Of a stretch of DNA of 64,000 bases, positions 8,793-22,729 are shown in pieces (positions within the stretch are counted from its first letter, which is position 1; every line of letters begins with the position of its first letter). Both the position numbers and the translations under genes were made by a program. This DNA is from Isoetes taiwanensis (Eukaryota; Streptophyta; Lycopodiopsida; Isoetales; Isoetaceae). The stretch lies in NCBI GenBank assembly GCA_021234155.1, contig JAJEKV010000053.1, positions 6,835,424 to 6,899,423 of the forward strand, in the 5' to 3' direction. The notes under the pieces were generated by a model. It was not told the DNA's origin. It saw only the letters and a list, made by a program, of their open reading frames with translations, and searched no databases.

Positions 8793-10252
8793 AAGCAGAG
8801 GCATGGCTGGATGAAATGAGTGAGTACGGCAATGCTTATGGCATGAAGGATAAAGACAAAGGAAGAGTGTCAACAACCAACTTGAAAGGAGCCGCACGGA
8901 TTTGGTGGAAGGGTTATGCAAAGGCACATGGCTTAAGCAGGGATGCTTGTAAGTTCAGGAAGTTTGCAAAAGCCTTCAAGCGTCATTACGTCCCAAGGGA
9001 ACATAAGTCGGTGATGATGCAAAGCAGTTCTATAGGTTGCGGCAAGGCAACAAATCACCCAGAAATATACAGAGGAATTCATGAGGCTAAGGCTGTATGT
9101 GCCAAAGTTGGGAGAGAAGCATGCAGTTGAAAGTTATATTGAGGGGCTGAATGAGGAGATCCGCAAGCTTGTGAGGGCAATAAACCCTAAGACAGTATCA
9201 GAAGCAGAGTCCAAGGCTATAAGCTTGCGGGGGACGGACCTCTAATAGCGGGCGTAGCAGTATTTCCAGGATAAAGGCAAGGCTTACGTGAAGCTATAGC
9301 CCTAGGGCAGCTACCCAGTCCAGCTAGAGCCCCACATGGTGGCAAACTGTGGGAAACAAACAGAGAAGAAGCGTGTGTCCTTCAAGGACAAGGAGGGGTC
9401 AAACTACTCCAAAGCAAAGGCGATCCTTTTTGCGGCGATGCCCAAGGAAAAGAGACAGGAGTGCATAGAAAAGCGGCTTTGCCCCGGTGCTTCGGCCGGG
9501 CCATAGGGACGACAAACCCCCTTACGCCATGAGTGCAGCTCTAGCGGAGTTGGGAGATTGGGACGCTCTGTCTGACGACGACGGCGAGGAAGGCCGCGAC
9601 TACATTCAGGGTGAGTGCCATATCTTTGCCGCAATAGATACAGAGCAAGCAGAGAGCCAGTATAAAGTGATTTCCACAATAGGGAAGGCCAAGACCAAGT
9701 CCTTCATAGTCTTGATAGACTCAGGAAGTAGCCATAACTTTGCATCCCTCCAGAATGGTTCAAATGTTGAAGTTGAAACCATTAAAGTCAAAGCCAAGGC
9801 CCGTTGTCTTAGCAAGTGGAGCAAAGAAGCGCGGCGGGCAAGCAAGAGAATTAACCGACATCGACTTGCAGGGGATTAATATCCGGATAGGGGCGAAGTA
9901 ATGGGCATTGGCAAATACGACTTGATCATAGGAATGGAGTACCTTGGACCAGCGGGGGGCCATTATTGATTGTGGAAGCGGAAGGTGACCTTCCCAACAC
10001 CCGGCGGCAAGATCATTGAGATAACAGGTAAGGAAGTTGTTCCCATCATGCGGTGTATGTCTTCTAAACTACTGTTCAAGTGCATCAAGAGTGAGCAAGT
10101 GGCATACATCTTCAAGCTTGAGATTAGTGAGCCGAATCGGAAGGAAGCAAAGAAGACAAGGTGCTCGGCCAAGTTGCGAAGCAAATAGCTAAAAGGCGAT
10201 CACGGAGTTCCATGATCTCTTTCCGGATGAGATCAAGCGGTTCCCTCCTTAG
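8744..10252 (+). pseudogene. Gag core and aspartic protease of element 1 (frameshifted)
   Basis: From ATG 8744 the typical Ty3/gypsy gag domain is read: [29 protein letters not shown]. After about 9010 the frame is lost repeatedly. The zinc-knuckle region near 9480-9510 is damaged compared with element 2. The protease survives near 9718 as LIDSGSSHNF, with the active-site triad as DSG, the form also used by many plant elements. The last part reads ITEFHDLFPDEI and stops at TAG 10250-10252, exactly where RT continues in the +1 frame. Gag would form the particle and protease would mature it. This copy cannot make the whole protein. Confidence 0.8.
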
Positions 10253-11449
10253 GGGAGTCGAGTGCGAGATAGCACTCGAACCGGGAACAAAGCCAACAAG
10301 CAAGGCTCCATATAGAATGACAACGCAGGAGTTAGCCGAGACTAAAAAGCGATTGCGAGGAGCTGCTTGACCTAGGTTTCATTAGACCTAGTGTTTCGCC
10401 ATTTGGAGCGCCCATTCTCTTCGTTAAGAAGAAGGATGGTAGTTTAAGCATGTGAATAGACTATAGGCAATTGAACAAGCACACCATTAAGAACAAGTAT
10501 GCGCTCCCAAGATCAGATGACTTGATGGATCAGCTACAAGGAGCAAGAATCTTCTCCAAAATTGACTTAAGGTCAGGTTATCATCAGATCAGGATAAAGG
10601 AAGAAGATATCCATAAGACCGCCTTCGTAGCGGCGGTATGGGCATTATGAGTTTCACGGTAATGCCTTTTCGCTTATCGAATGCCCGCGGCGTTCATGAG
10701 GCTCATGAGCGACATCTTGGGGGAGTTTTAGACACCTTTGTGATTGTATTCTTTGATGACATTTTGATGTATAGCAGATCCCTTGAAGAGCACGTACAAC
10801 ACTTGAGAAGAGTGTTGGAGAAGTTGAAGAGGCACCAGTTGTACGCCAAGTTGTCGAAGTGTCACCGCAACAGAGAAGGTGGAGTATCTAGGTCATGTGA
10901 TCTCGTGAAGGCATCTCGGCCGGATCCGCAAAGATTGAAGCCATCATTCGATGGGCGGGCCCAAGAATGTGCATGAAGTCAAGTTTTTCGGCCTAGCAGT
11001 GGTACTACAGAAGTTCGTGAAGAACTTTGCCAAGATAGCGCCCCGGATTAACGGACTTGACGCAGAGCGGAGAAAGTGAAAGATTGGGCGAGCATTGGCA
11101 CAAGAAAGCCCAAAGCGGTGGTTTGAGTTGTTGAAGGAAGCTTTAACAACCGCCCGATCTTAACCCCCCCGGACAGGAGAAAGACAAGCTTGTAGCAGCA
11201 GGCGACCAAGTAAGATAGCTACAGTGCGGTGCTTATGCAAGAAGAGCGTGTGGTAGCGTATGATTCCGGGAAGATGAAGTTTAAAACGCGCTTACCCCTA
11301 CCCCACGCATCAGGAATTGCTTGCGGTTGTGGGGGCATTAAGAATTTGGAGGCACTACCTTTTGGGAAGGAAGTTCGGTTGGATCTGACTCACCGAGCCT
11401 CCAATATGTATTCACGCAACCACACCTCAACCTGAGGCAGAGAAGGTGG
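10251..11449 (+). pseudogene. Reverse transcriptase and RNase H remains, element 1
   Basis: Begins RGVECEIALEPG in the +1 frame relative to protease. RT blocks follow: [36 protein letters not shown], and the catalytic VIVFFDDIL (10755-10760 encode DD). Several frameshifts break the frame, for example near 10360, 10630, 10690 and 10870. RNase H, 11050-11449, is barely readable. The family is Ty3/gypsy RT-RNase H, which copies RNA to DNA in the particle. Not functional here. Confidence 0.8.
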
Positions 11450-13090
11450 ATGGAGTTCCTTGAGGAGTACGACTTTGATATAGTCTACAAGCCAGGGAAG
11501 CTCAATGTGGTAGCGGATGCGCTTTCAAGGCATCCCCTGACAACTAGAGTGCATTGCAATGCAATTTCGACGCTCTCCAGCGACTTTGGTAAGAAGATTG
11601 AAGAGTCCTTGCCAACGGATGTGGATTTCAAGGAAGTATGGGCAAGCCTCTCTAAGGAGGCTAGAACAGATAAGGAGCGGGAAGCCTTTAAACATTATAA
11701 GAAGGAAGGCAACCTGTTGTACCATAAGAACAAGTTGTGCGTACCCGAATCATCAGGTGTAAGGAAATTGATCCTCCACGACACGCACAACAGCCCAATA
11801 GCTGGCCATGCGGGATTCATGAAAACATATTTCAAAGTACGCAGCAGCTATTATTGGCCAGGAATGAAGAAGCAAGTAGCCCGCTACATCAAGGAATGCC
11901 AGCTATGTCAGCAGATGAAGGCAGAGCAGCTTCAAATTCCAGGAGCATTAGAGCCATTAGCGGTGCCAAACGCTAAGTGGGAGGTGATTAGCATGGATTT
12001 CATCACAGGACTCCCAAGGACCGTAAGAGGGAAAGATGCTTTGATGGTAGTAGTCGACAAGTTGTCGAAAATGGCACATTTTGTGCCTTGCAGGACCACA
12101 GATACGGCTATGGACACAGCGAAGCTCTTCACCAAAGAGATCTTCAGGCTTCATGGCATGCCAAGGGAGATTATCTCCGACAGGGATCCGAAGTTCATGA
12201 GCACCTTTTGGCAAGACCTCTTTGCGACAATCCAGACGAAGCTATCCATGAGTACGGCATATCATCCTCAGACGGATGGCCAGACGGAGCGGACCAACAG
12301 GATTTTAGAGGACATGCTACGAAACTATGTCTGGAATAAGCAAGGTATGTGGGAAGAATTTATTCACTTGGTGGAGTTTGCCTATAATAGCACCAAGCAG
12401 GAATCATCCCAAATGTCGCCATTTATGATCAATTACGGCTATCAGTGCCTAACTCCAGGCACTTGGCACAACCCCGTGTCAAAAGTGGAAGTTTCGCAAC
12501 AGATGTTGGCCGATATGCAGCAGCTTGTGGAAGAAGTTTGAGGGTATCTGCTGGCAGCAAGAAGTCGTCAGAAGAGCATCGCCGACAAGCATCGAACAGT
12601 AAGAGAGTTCAAAGTTGGAGATGATGTTTGGCTCAAGATCAAGGTGAAGCAGGCGAAGCTCAGGATCGGAAATTGCAAGAAGCTTGCTCCAAGGTGGGCT
12701 GGACCTTTCAGAATAGTCAAGAGAGTAGGTAATCAATCCTACAAGCTAGACTTGCCAGCACACCTAAAGATTCATAAGGTCTTCCACGTGAGTTTGTTGA
12801 AGAAGTATACTCCAAATCCAGACAAAGTCTTGGACACTCCAAAGTTGTTGGAAATGACGGAGGAGCAGCTGGAAATAGTTCCAGAATTGATTCTTGATAA
12901 AGCTTTCAAGAAAATGAGGAGATCAGAATTCCTCCAGTATTTGGTCAAGTGGAAACACTTACCAGTGGAAGACGCGACGTGGGTACTTAAGAAAGATTTA
13001 GTAAAGCAGTACCCGCAGTTTATGGAGCAATGGGACGGCAAGGTCATCTCCGAAGAAATCGGCTCAGGCATGTCGATATGTGTAGATTAA
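11450..13090 (+). pseudogene. RNase H end, integrase and chromodomain, element 1 (one stop)
   Basis: Opens in the end of RNase H (VYKPGKLNVVADALSR). The HHCC zinc region follows (HDTHNSPIAGHAG ... CQLC). The integrase core has its acidic triad in MDFITGLP (D), SDRDPKF (D) and QTERTN (E). The GPY/F module (RWAGPFRIV) comes next, and a C-terminal chromodomain (FLQYLVKWKHLPVEDATW) at 12860-13010. Only one tryptophan of the usual aromatic cage is evident, as in group II chromodomains of chromoviruses. A single TGA at 12539-12541, probably from CGA, interrupts an otherwise open frame. The integrase inserts cDNA; the chromodomain is known in relatives to guide it to marked chromatin. Confidence 0.92.
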
Positions 13091-13947
13091 GTCTATGTGT
13101 AGTTAAGATTAATCTACGCATGCAACCTATGCCAGGTATGGGTCGCATGCGTGTTACCGATTATGAGACCACTACGGTGATCTCTAGGGCGTGGTGTAAT
13201 GTCAATGTAGGCATGACCGCGTTTTCGCTTGGGCGAGTGGAAGGTAGATTAGAAAGTCTACTTCTGTTCCACGGAAGTAGACGACCTCGAGAGAAAGGAG
13301 GTCATGAAGGAATGCACTGATAGGAAAAGCACCTCTAGCCCTATATATGCTTTGATAGGAGGAATCAGGCCTTCACGCCCCATATACGGGAAGGACCTAT
13401 CCTCCACGCTGGGCAACTAGGGTGTAGGCATGAGCGGCATATAGGCATATAGGTGCTGTCTCCACGGCCATAATGGAAGATTCACCCTCTTCCTACGCCG
13501 GGAGATTAGCCATGCATCTATGTAGATAGGTGGGGTGGTCACCATATAACCAAAATTTTATTAATAATTAAATGATACTAACGTAGTGTCGACCTGCAGG
13601 CCAATAGAGCGCTCCGGAGGGCAAGGAGGTCGAGCTACGAAGACTTGCAACACAAATTTTGTTGCAATGTGTTGCAAGGAATGAAGAGGACCTCAGACGT
13701 TAATCTTAATTTTGATAAACTTAATTGTCATGTTAAGTGAAATATTGAGTAACCTGTTTTAAGGATGTATGAATTGATAAGTTATTTCATAATATAATGG
13801 CGTGATAATGTCCTAAAAATATTACCTTTAAGGTAATCTTAATAAGTGTGTGTAAGTATTATAGTAGTTATCTTATGTATCAGGTTGATTGCAGGTTAGG
13901 ATGATCCCAAGGTGGGGAGACCCACGATGCTACGGACAACATCATTT
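13091..13947. other. Long 3' untranslated region of element 1
   Basis: About 860 bp between the integrase stop and the polypurine tract. It contains no supported gene. The start carries direct echoes of AGATTAAGTCTATG-type sequence; the end is AT-rich. Element 2 has a similar ~760-bp spacer with little obvious sequence similarity. Confidence 0.6.
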
Positions 13948-13961
13948 CAAGGTGGGGAGAA
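13948..13961 (+). other. Polypurine tract of element 1
   Basis: CAAGGTGGGGAGAA immediately before the 3' LTR start TGTGACG. Plus-strand DNA synthesis would be primed here. A similar AAGGTGGGGAGA sits about 50 bp upstream (13909), a possible decayed or duplicate tract. Confidence 0.75.
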
Positions 13962-15617
13962 TGTGACGTTCCAGGACAGTATACGGTCCCAAGACGTATA
14001 CTGTACTGCCTCGTCACGCGTACACGCCACCCCGACTGACGTGTACGCCAACGTGTAGCTAGGTTAGTAGCCCTAGGGGGAACGTGCAAGGAGTGTGCAT
14101 TTATTAATGTGCACATTCATTAATGTGCACATTCACTTAGGTGCACATTTCCCCATATGGCCACTTGATGCCAAGTGGGCCACACCCATAGGTGCAATTA
14201 ATGTGCACATTCTCCAATGTGCACATTCATTAATGTGCACACATTTCCATGTGGGCACATTTGGCCACCTAAGCCTTAAAGGCAAGTGGGCCCATTTCCA
14301 ATTATCCCACATGCCAAAAGGGGATAATTGGAAACCCTAACCAACCCCCTTGTCTATATAGGGTGGGAAACCCTAACTTGCCCATTTTCGTTTCTAGGGC
14401 TTTAGAACTCTGTTTTGGCTGCCTCAACAGCCAAAACCGCCTCCCAGACTCTGCCTGGGAGAATTGCACCCTTAGTTTCCCTTGATTCGAAAGGCGTTTT
14501 TTGAGGATGGTCGAGCTCAGTCGGGAGGAGCCCCTCAAGGATGGGGTATTGAGCCAATTAGATAGTCTAAACCCTACTTGGTCCATAGAATCAGTGGGTT
14601 TAGCCTCTTAGATTGCCCATGCTGACTCTCTAGATCTCTAGATAGCGATTCTAACTAAAGAACCTAACTCTATGTTGTAGATTAGATCTAGTTCTTTAGT
14701 TCTCTGTGAAGTATATGGATGATGTATCTCTATGAACTCCTTGTATTGGGAAGGGGGGTAGAGACCTAAAGCTTTGTAGTTGATGCTCCTAGAGTAGCCT
14801 CTCTAGCACACTGTAGATTCGGCCTGTGCACAAGAGCCACACCGGGATGTGGGTGAAGGGGCCAGACTGGCTAAGAAGGAGGTTCATGTCCTGACTCTTG
14901 AACGATCCCTCTGGTGTGTAAAGCCTACCAGGGATCATTGTGACTAGGTCTAATGGCTTGCCACTGCGTGTGGGCAAGGCATGGGCTCGACACCCGTGAA
15001 GTGGTGTTCACTTTCCAGTGGGTTCAGTCGAATAAGGGCAGTGGCCCTCTAGTCACCTTGAGTCAGCATGTAGATCTCTGGAGGGAGTGATCCCTACCTG
15101 CCCCATCGGAACTGGGAAGATGAGCCCAGGAATAGCCCTTTTGGCTATGCATCCCGTGAACTCTGATCAGTCCCGACACTTTTCAGCCCACAGTGTGCAC
15201 AGGAGGGGCGGATGGAGTGGACAACCCTATGCCATGTTCATATGCCAGCCAAATCCATTGCCATGAATTCTGTCTGCAATGAACACTGGAGACCCAAGCC
15301 GTCAGTCATCCCCGTGAGTCTGAGCCTTGGGTAGGATTCCCCGTATGTATTGTGCTCACCTTGTTTATGCAGATGTGATGGACCACCCTTCGAGGTGGAT
15401 ATGTGCTTATGTTATGTACTGACATGTATGTTTACGCTTCCGCAGCTAGGTAGGCCCTGAGGGAGACGGGGTAAAATGACCCCTTCACTCTTCCCACTGG
15501 AACCCGTCATGGTTGCAGTGTCATGTGGAGGGCCCTGTATCGGCACGGAGCTGGTATGGGGGATGAACTCCTGTTTGTATACGGTGAGGGCACCGTATGC
15601 GAGTAGGGGACGTCACA
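13962..15617 (+). repeat. 3' LTR of element 1
   Basis: Starts TGTGACG and ends CGTCACA, a 7-bp perfect terminal inverted repeat. Contains the same GTGCAC array, TATA box (14355-14360) and telobox-like motif as the 5' copy. It is followed by GAAGC, the likely target duplication, and then by the resumed tandem repeat. Confidence 0.95.
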
Positions 15618-15792
15618 GAAGCCCACCCCTTCTCGAAGAAGCGCCAAACTATCTTATGTCCAACACACTCGTAGTCAATTGGCCTAGGAGGTGGCTGTTG
15701 AATACTGCAATGTAGGGCGTAAGTGTGTCGTTTTTTTGCAAAACTGACCGTGTAACTTAGTCCATAGGGTAATTTTGGCATTCCAAGCGATG
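15618..15792. repeat. Resumed ~1.1 kb repeat, truncated third part
   Basis: Continues the tandem repeat cut at 2229: the same sequence as 1091-1265, with small differences. It ends near 15792 where an unrelated CpG-rich sequence begins. Confidence 0.75.
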
Positions 15793-16620
15793 TTTACGTC
15801 GATTATTAAATTTTTTGCGACGCGGTATTAAATTTTTTCGCCGACGTTTTTTTCAAAAAAAAAAAAAAAAAAAATAGTGACGTCGTTAAACGACGTTGCT
15901 TACATGGCTCTGGCGACAATAGCGTGGGCGCGGACGATGCCGCCACCCGCCGGCAAAACCGCCGCCACGTCGGATATTCTGGCGTCGTTTAACGGCGTTA
16001 TGTCGACGATGGTAGGACACTTTGGCGTGCCGGTACTGGCATGTCGCCAAGCCATGAAGCCGACGCGTCACGCCGATTTTTTTAGTCGCCGTTCAACGAT
16101 GTCATGTCGGCGTGGGCGTAACGGTGGCGTGCCCGACTGGCATGTCGCCAAAGCCACTTGGCCGGATGTGTCACGTCGGATCCACGAGACGGCGTTAAGC
16201 GGCGTTTTGTGCACGCGGCACGACACGCGACGCTTGCGAAGCTTGGCATCGGCAAGCCATGAAAGCGGCTGGTCACGCCAGTTTTTTAGTCGTCGTTCAA
16301 CGATGTCATGTCGGCGTGGCGAGAACACGGTGGCGTGCCGGCTGGCATGTCGGCAAGCCCACGCGGCCCGGATGTGTCACGTCGAGATCCACGAGGCGGC
16401 GTTAAGCGGCGTTTTGTGCCGCGTGGCACGACACGCGACGCTTACCCGGCTTGGCGGCGGTACCATGCCGCAGGCCAATCCGACACCGTCGGCCGAACGC
16501 GTCGTTGAGCGGCGACGCCGAACGACGTTTGTCGTCGTTGAACGACGATGTCGTCGATGTTCGACGACGACCCGTCGTTCTTCGACGTCGCGACGTCGTT
16601 GGACGTCGACTATCCCTTGT
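15793..16620. repeat. CpG-rich palindromic block with a 204-bp tandem duplication
   Basis: Starts AT-rich with a poly-A run, then becomes dense in CGACG and ACGTCG. A perfect palindrome ACGTCGTTAAACGACGT lies at 15880-15896. A ~204 bp unit occurs twice, for example at 16083 and 16287 (TAGTCGCCGTTCAACGATG and its copy). Open frames here are low-complexity and unsupported. Probably a non-autonomous transposon or satellite fragment. The high CpG content stands out from its surroundings. Confidence 0.6.
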
Positions 16621-16982
16621 AGTGCTAATCCAATGTTTGTAGCTTTGTCAATATAGTCTTGGATTGCATCCGGTTGAGCAGTTAAGTGTTGTGCCATAGC
16701 GATTGTTCGAATAAAGGCCCAGTTTATCCAGAATTAAATTGCTCATAAGTCCAAATTCCATTAATCATATCATGATCTTGGATGGGGATTGTTTATAACC
16801 AATGGCTTGACCACTAGACTGCCAGCGCAATGTATATCTTTTCTATTTTTGTTTCCTTCTTTATTTTTGTCTATGAACTTTTTTTCTTTTTTCTTGAACC
16901 ACCCGATGGCAGTCAGTGGGCTTTCAACTCATAACCAATGGCTTTATCACTAGGCCGCCACTACGATGGATATCTTTTCCAT
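16621..16982. other. Unassigned AT-rich stretch
   Basis: No gene seen. A ~45 bp motif with AACCAATGGCTT..CACTAG occurs twice (16796 and 16929) and resembles part of a tRNA-derived repeat, but no full tRNA fold was found. Confidence 0.3.
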
Positions 16983-16990
16983 CATTTATT

Positions 16991-17229
16991 CCCGGGGGAT
17001 TCACATAGAAGACCCGTATAAACATAGTGAGTGTGTGGAAGGGGGTTTTTTCTCGATGTTTTCGTACGTATACTAGGGGTTTAAATCCCCCTCTCAGTGA
17101 CATTCTAGTGTATTTTCTCCACGGAAGGGGTGTTTTTCCAACAGTTTTGCGTACGTAAATAGGGGTGTTTCTGCTCACCTTAAGCACGCAGGTGGCATAT
17201 GCTCATGTGACAAAGGTGAATCCCCCGGG
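16991..17229. mobile_element. MITE copy 1 (239 bp, 8-bp TSD)
   Basis: Perfect 14-bp terminal inverted repeats CCCGGGGGATTCAC and its complement. The flanks carry an exact 8-bp target duplication CATTTATT at 16983-16990 and 17230-17237. No coding capacity. An 8-bp duplication is typical of hAT-superfamily transposition, although the termini are not the usual CAGG type. Related to the copy at 19420. Confidence 0.88.
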
Positions 17230-17237
17230 CATTTATT

Positions 17238-17940
17238 TATTACTTATTTAGTTTGACAAAACACAAAGAGGAGGAATATTATGGTCATTGTATAGCAGGC
17301 CATATTGTCGTGTTTTCGGGATTGATTGTGATATATGTAAAAGGTGGAGATGACATTATTTGACATGGCGCTTAAAACAGCTTTCTTAAGCTAACGACAC
17401 ACCCAGGTGATTCTTTTTAAGGAATCCAGGGGATTCTTTGAAGGTAATCCCATGGATTCTCTTAAAAGAATCCGAACCCACTTTTAGTCTTAGACCTTGC
17501 ATTAATATTGCATTACCTAACCTGTGATGTTCCATTATATTATATGGCATAAATACATATATTATATTGTCTCATCATAATACATGTCAGCTAGGTGGCA
17601 TCTACAAGTTTTGTACATATGTGGCTCGAGCGTGCATGCCACGTATGTAGCCTGCATGTCGAGAACTCATAGGTGGTTGTTATACAGAGATACAATAGCA
17701 TTGGAGTGCATGCAAGTCGTATTATATTTTATAATACAAGAAATTTATTAGGCGACCAAGGCCGTTGCGAATATTTCTCTTTACCAACTCACTTACTAGT
17801 TTGAAATATAACTTTGAGCATCCTCGGGAAATGCCCTTGAGATCCTTGTTATTCGTCCAAGATTGTCTCAAAATTCTCCAAGATTTCCTTAGATTCTCTC
17901 AAAATTATGGAGGTCATCTCCAATTCTCCATGTTAAACTT
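17238..17940. other. Intergenic, nothing recognised
   Basis: AT-rich sequence without supported coding frame. It contains short inverted patches around GGATTCT/AGAATCC (17410-17470) that could be old transposon debris. Confidence 0.3.
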
Positions 17941-18113
17941 AAGAATGCAATGGTTCTATGGAAACATAGAACCATCATTCTTGGAAAGACAAAAATAGCT
18001 TGGACCTTTTTTCTTGCACTTTTGCCTATATATTGATTCAGTTTCAAACTTTTCTCATCGGCCTTCTTTTTGAGCGTTTCCATCTTTGTCTACGTTGTGC
18101 TTCTAGCTTTCCT
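17941..18113. repeat. Dispersed repeat with GAAA-loop hairpin, copy 1
   Basis: This 173-bp segment recurs at 22730-22902 with few changes. It starts with a perfect 11-bp stem ATGGTTCTATG / CATAGAACCAT closed by GAAA (17950-17975). The segment is not obviously coding. A structured RNA or the start of a mobile repeat are both possible. Confidence 0.65.
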
Positions 18114-19411
18114 ATTTAGTTTGTTTATTAGCTTTCCTAGTTAGTTTGTTTACGTTTAGAATTTGATAGGCGTGCTCTTCGTATTGGCGTTATTCTTTCT
18201 AGATGTTAAGAACTGAATGTTCGATTTTCCTTTTGATTCTAACTCATAGGAGTCGTTTGCTAATGACATAGAAATTTATGGTCCCCTCTGTAAGTTTATC
18301 TCTGGAGTTATGGCTGGTCTGGTTTCCTATAGATTCCAACGTTTCAAGCATAATCACCCTCTCCTATGATTTTTAGAGTAGTAAAATTTTTAAACGTGTT
18401 CTGCTTTTCGTCGGTCACGGCGTGTTACGCTTTTTAGTCGGTCCGATGTCCGTAAACATCACATTTGTGACTAAAATCTCATGTTCATAAACATTGGCGT
18501 TTCGTTTATCCATGCATATTTTTTCCGATTCGGTTTTGAGATTTCCATTTTTCTTCTTGATCTTTTTTTAATCCAATTTTTGAGATTTCGGTAAGTATCT
18601 TCTTCTTGATCTTTTTCGATACCTTTCATGGATACTTTGTGTTAGATTAGTTTGCCCAATTTCTGTCCTAATTTCTTCGTACATCCATGCTTCTATTCGA
18701 GGTCTTTGGCCTTCCAATTTGGGCTTTTTGGTACTTCTAATTTGATCCTACTCTTCTTTTTCTTGCACATTCGATGGCGACTTTTAAGCCCAAACCGCTA
18801 ACATAGATAAGGAAGGAGGCGGTAGTTTTTGCCTGATTGTAGCTCGATTACTGTCTTGTTTGTCCCTTTTGTCTAGAATGTTAAAAGTCTTTGTTTTGCC
18901 TCTCGATTTTTCTTCTTAGTATCTTTTATTGTCTTTTTTAAAATAGCTATCAGAATTTTTTTGTCGGGCTATTTCCTTACAGTGGGCCTTTCTTTCTTGC
19001 TCTGTCTTAATCTTCTTCTGCTTAATTTAGCTTAAAGTGAGCCTTTTCTGCTACTTTTGTTACCCCGATCCAAAGCTCCAAAACCGTGGTTTCATCATCT
19101 GCTTCTCATGAATTTTCTGAGGCTAACTAAATATTCTTACCTCAGAGTTGTGCCCTATTGTTAAGAACTCTGATGATCTATTTCTCTATTTTCTCCAGTG
19201 TTGATATTCCAGCCTTCTTCAGCTATCTGGCCCCGTATCAAGCAGAAGTTTCGTTCTATACCTTTGGTGCAGTTTGCAAAGATCTGTTGTTACGATTCAT
19301 AGCCTTTCTTTCGGTCTTCTGTAGTTTCTGTAAACTGCCGCACCACCTCTTGTTCTTCATCTTAGCATGCAGATGAGACCGCTGGAAGCGGATTTGGGCC
19401 ACTACAGGGTA
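18114..19411. other. Intergenic, nothing recognised
   Basis: T-rich sequence with a 24-bp tandem duplication (AGCTTTCCTA.TTAGTTTGTTTA) at its start. No conserved protein motif in either strand. Confidence 0.3.
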
Positions 19412-19419
19412 GGAAACGG

Positions 19420-19659
19420 CAAGGGGGATTCACTGTAAGTGCCATACAATGTGCCTGAGTGACTTGTAGGGGGGTTTTTTCGACCCATTTCCATACGTAT
19501 ACGTAAGAGGTAGGGGGTTTTTTGCCATGCCACTACTTGGGGTAAACTTTGTACGGAAGGGGTCGAATTTGCCTTTCAAGAAATCGTATACGGGGGTGTT
19601 TTTGATCACCCTATGCACGCACATGGCATACCCCCCTTACTATAAGTGAACCCCCCGGG
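19420..19659. mobile_element. MITE copy 2 (240 bp, 8-bp TSD)
   Basis: Termini CAAGGGGGATTCAC and GTGAACCCCCCGGG match MITE copy 1 with small changes. An exact 8-bp target duplication GGAAACGG flanks it at 19412-19419 and 19660-19667. The internal sequence is similar in layout to copy 1 (CGTACGTA or CATACGTATA patches, CACGCA near the end). Non-coding. Confidence 0.85.
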
Positions 19660-19667
19660 GGAAACGG

Positions 19668-22424
<2,757 letters not shown>

Positions 22425-22480
22425 CACATGTCGTCTGATAGGCCTGAGAGGCCTCCTATAGACGTAATACATTTCATTTC

Positions 22481-22628
<148 letters not shown>

Positions 22629-22729
22629 TGGCAAACATCTTATGGTTTTTTCGTTTCTTTGAGGAGGAGGTGGAGTGTTCCTCTTCTTTCGGCCTTGAGA
22701 TGATGTTTTGTTGTTGATTGTAGTCTTCC

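Larger units (their letters stand above)
2230..15617 (+). mobile_element. Element 1: Ty3/gypsy chromovirus carrying histone H3-like and ORF B genes
   Basis: A complete but decayed LTR retrotransposon of 13,388 bp. Two LTRs of 1665 and 1656 bp begin TGTGACG (mutated to CGTGGCG at the 5' end) and close with CGTCACA. A tRNA-iMet primer site follows the 5' LTR and a purine tract precedes the 3' LTR. The flanks give a target duplication GAAGT/GAAGC, one mismatch in five. Order of parts: LTR, primer site, histone H3-like ORF, ORF B, gag, protease, RT, RNase H, integrase with chromodomain, long 3' untranslated region, LTR. The two genes upstream of gag are not part of the usual chromovirus plan. Pol has many frameshifts while ORF B is fully open. 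Confidence 0.95.

Noticed and set aside
16796-16977. tRNA gene
   Set aside because: AACCAATGGCTT..CACTAG patches resemble part of a tRNA, but no complete cloverleaf or A and B box pair could be found.
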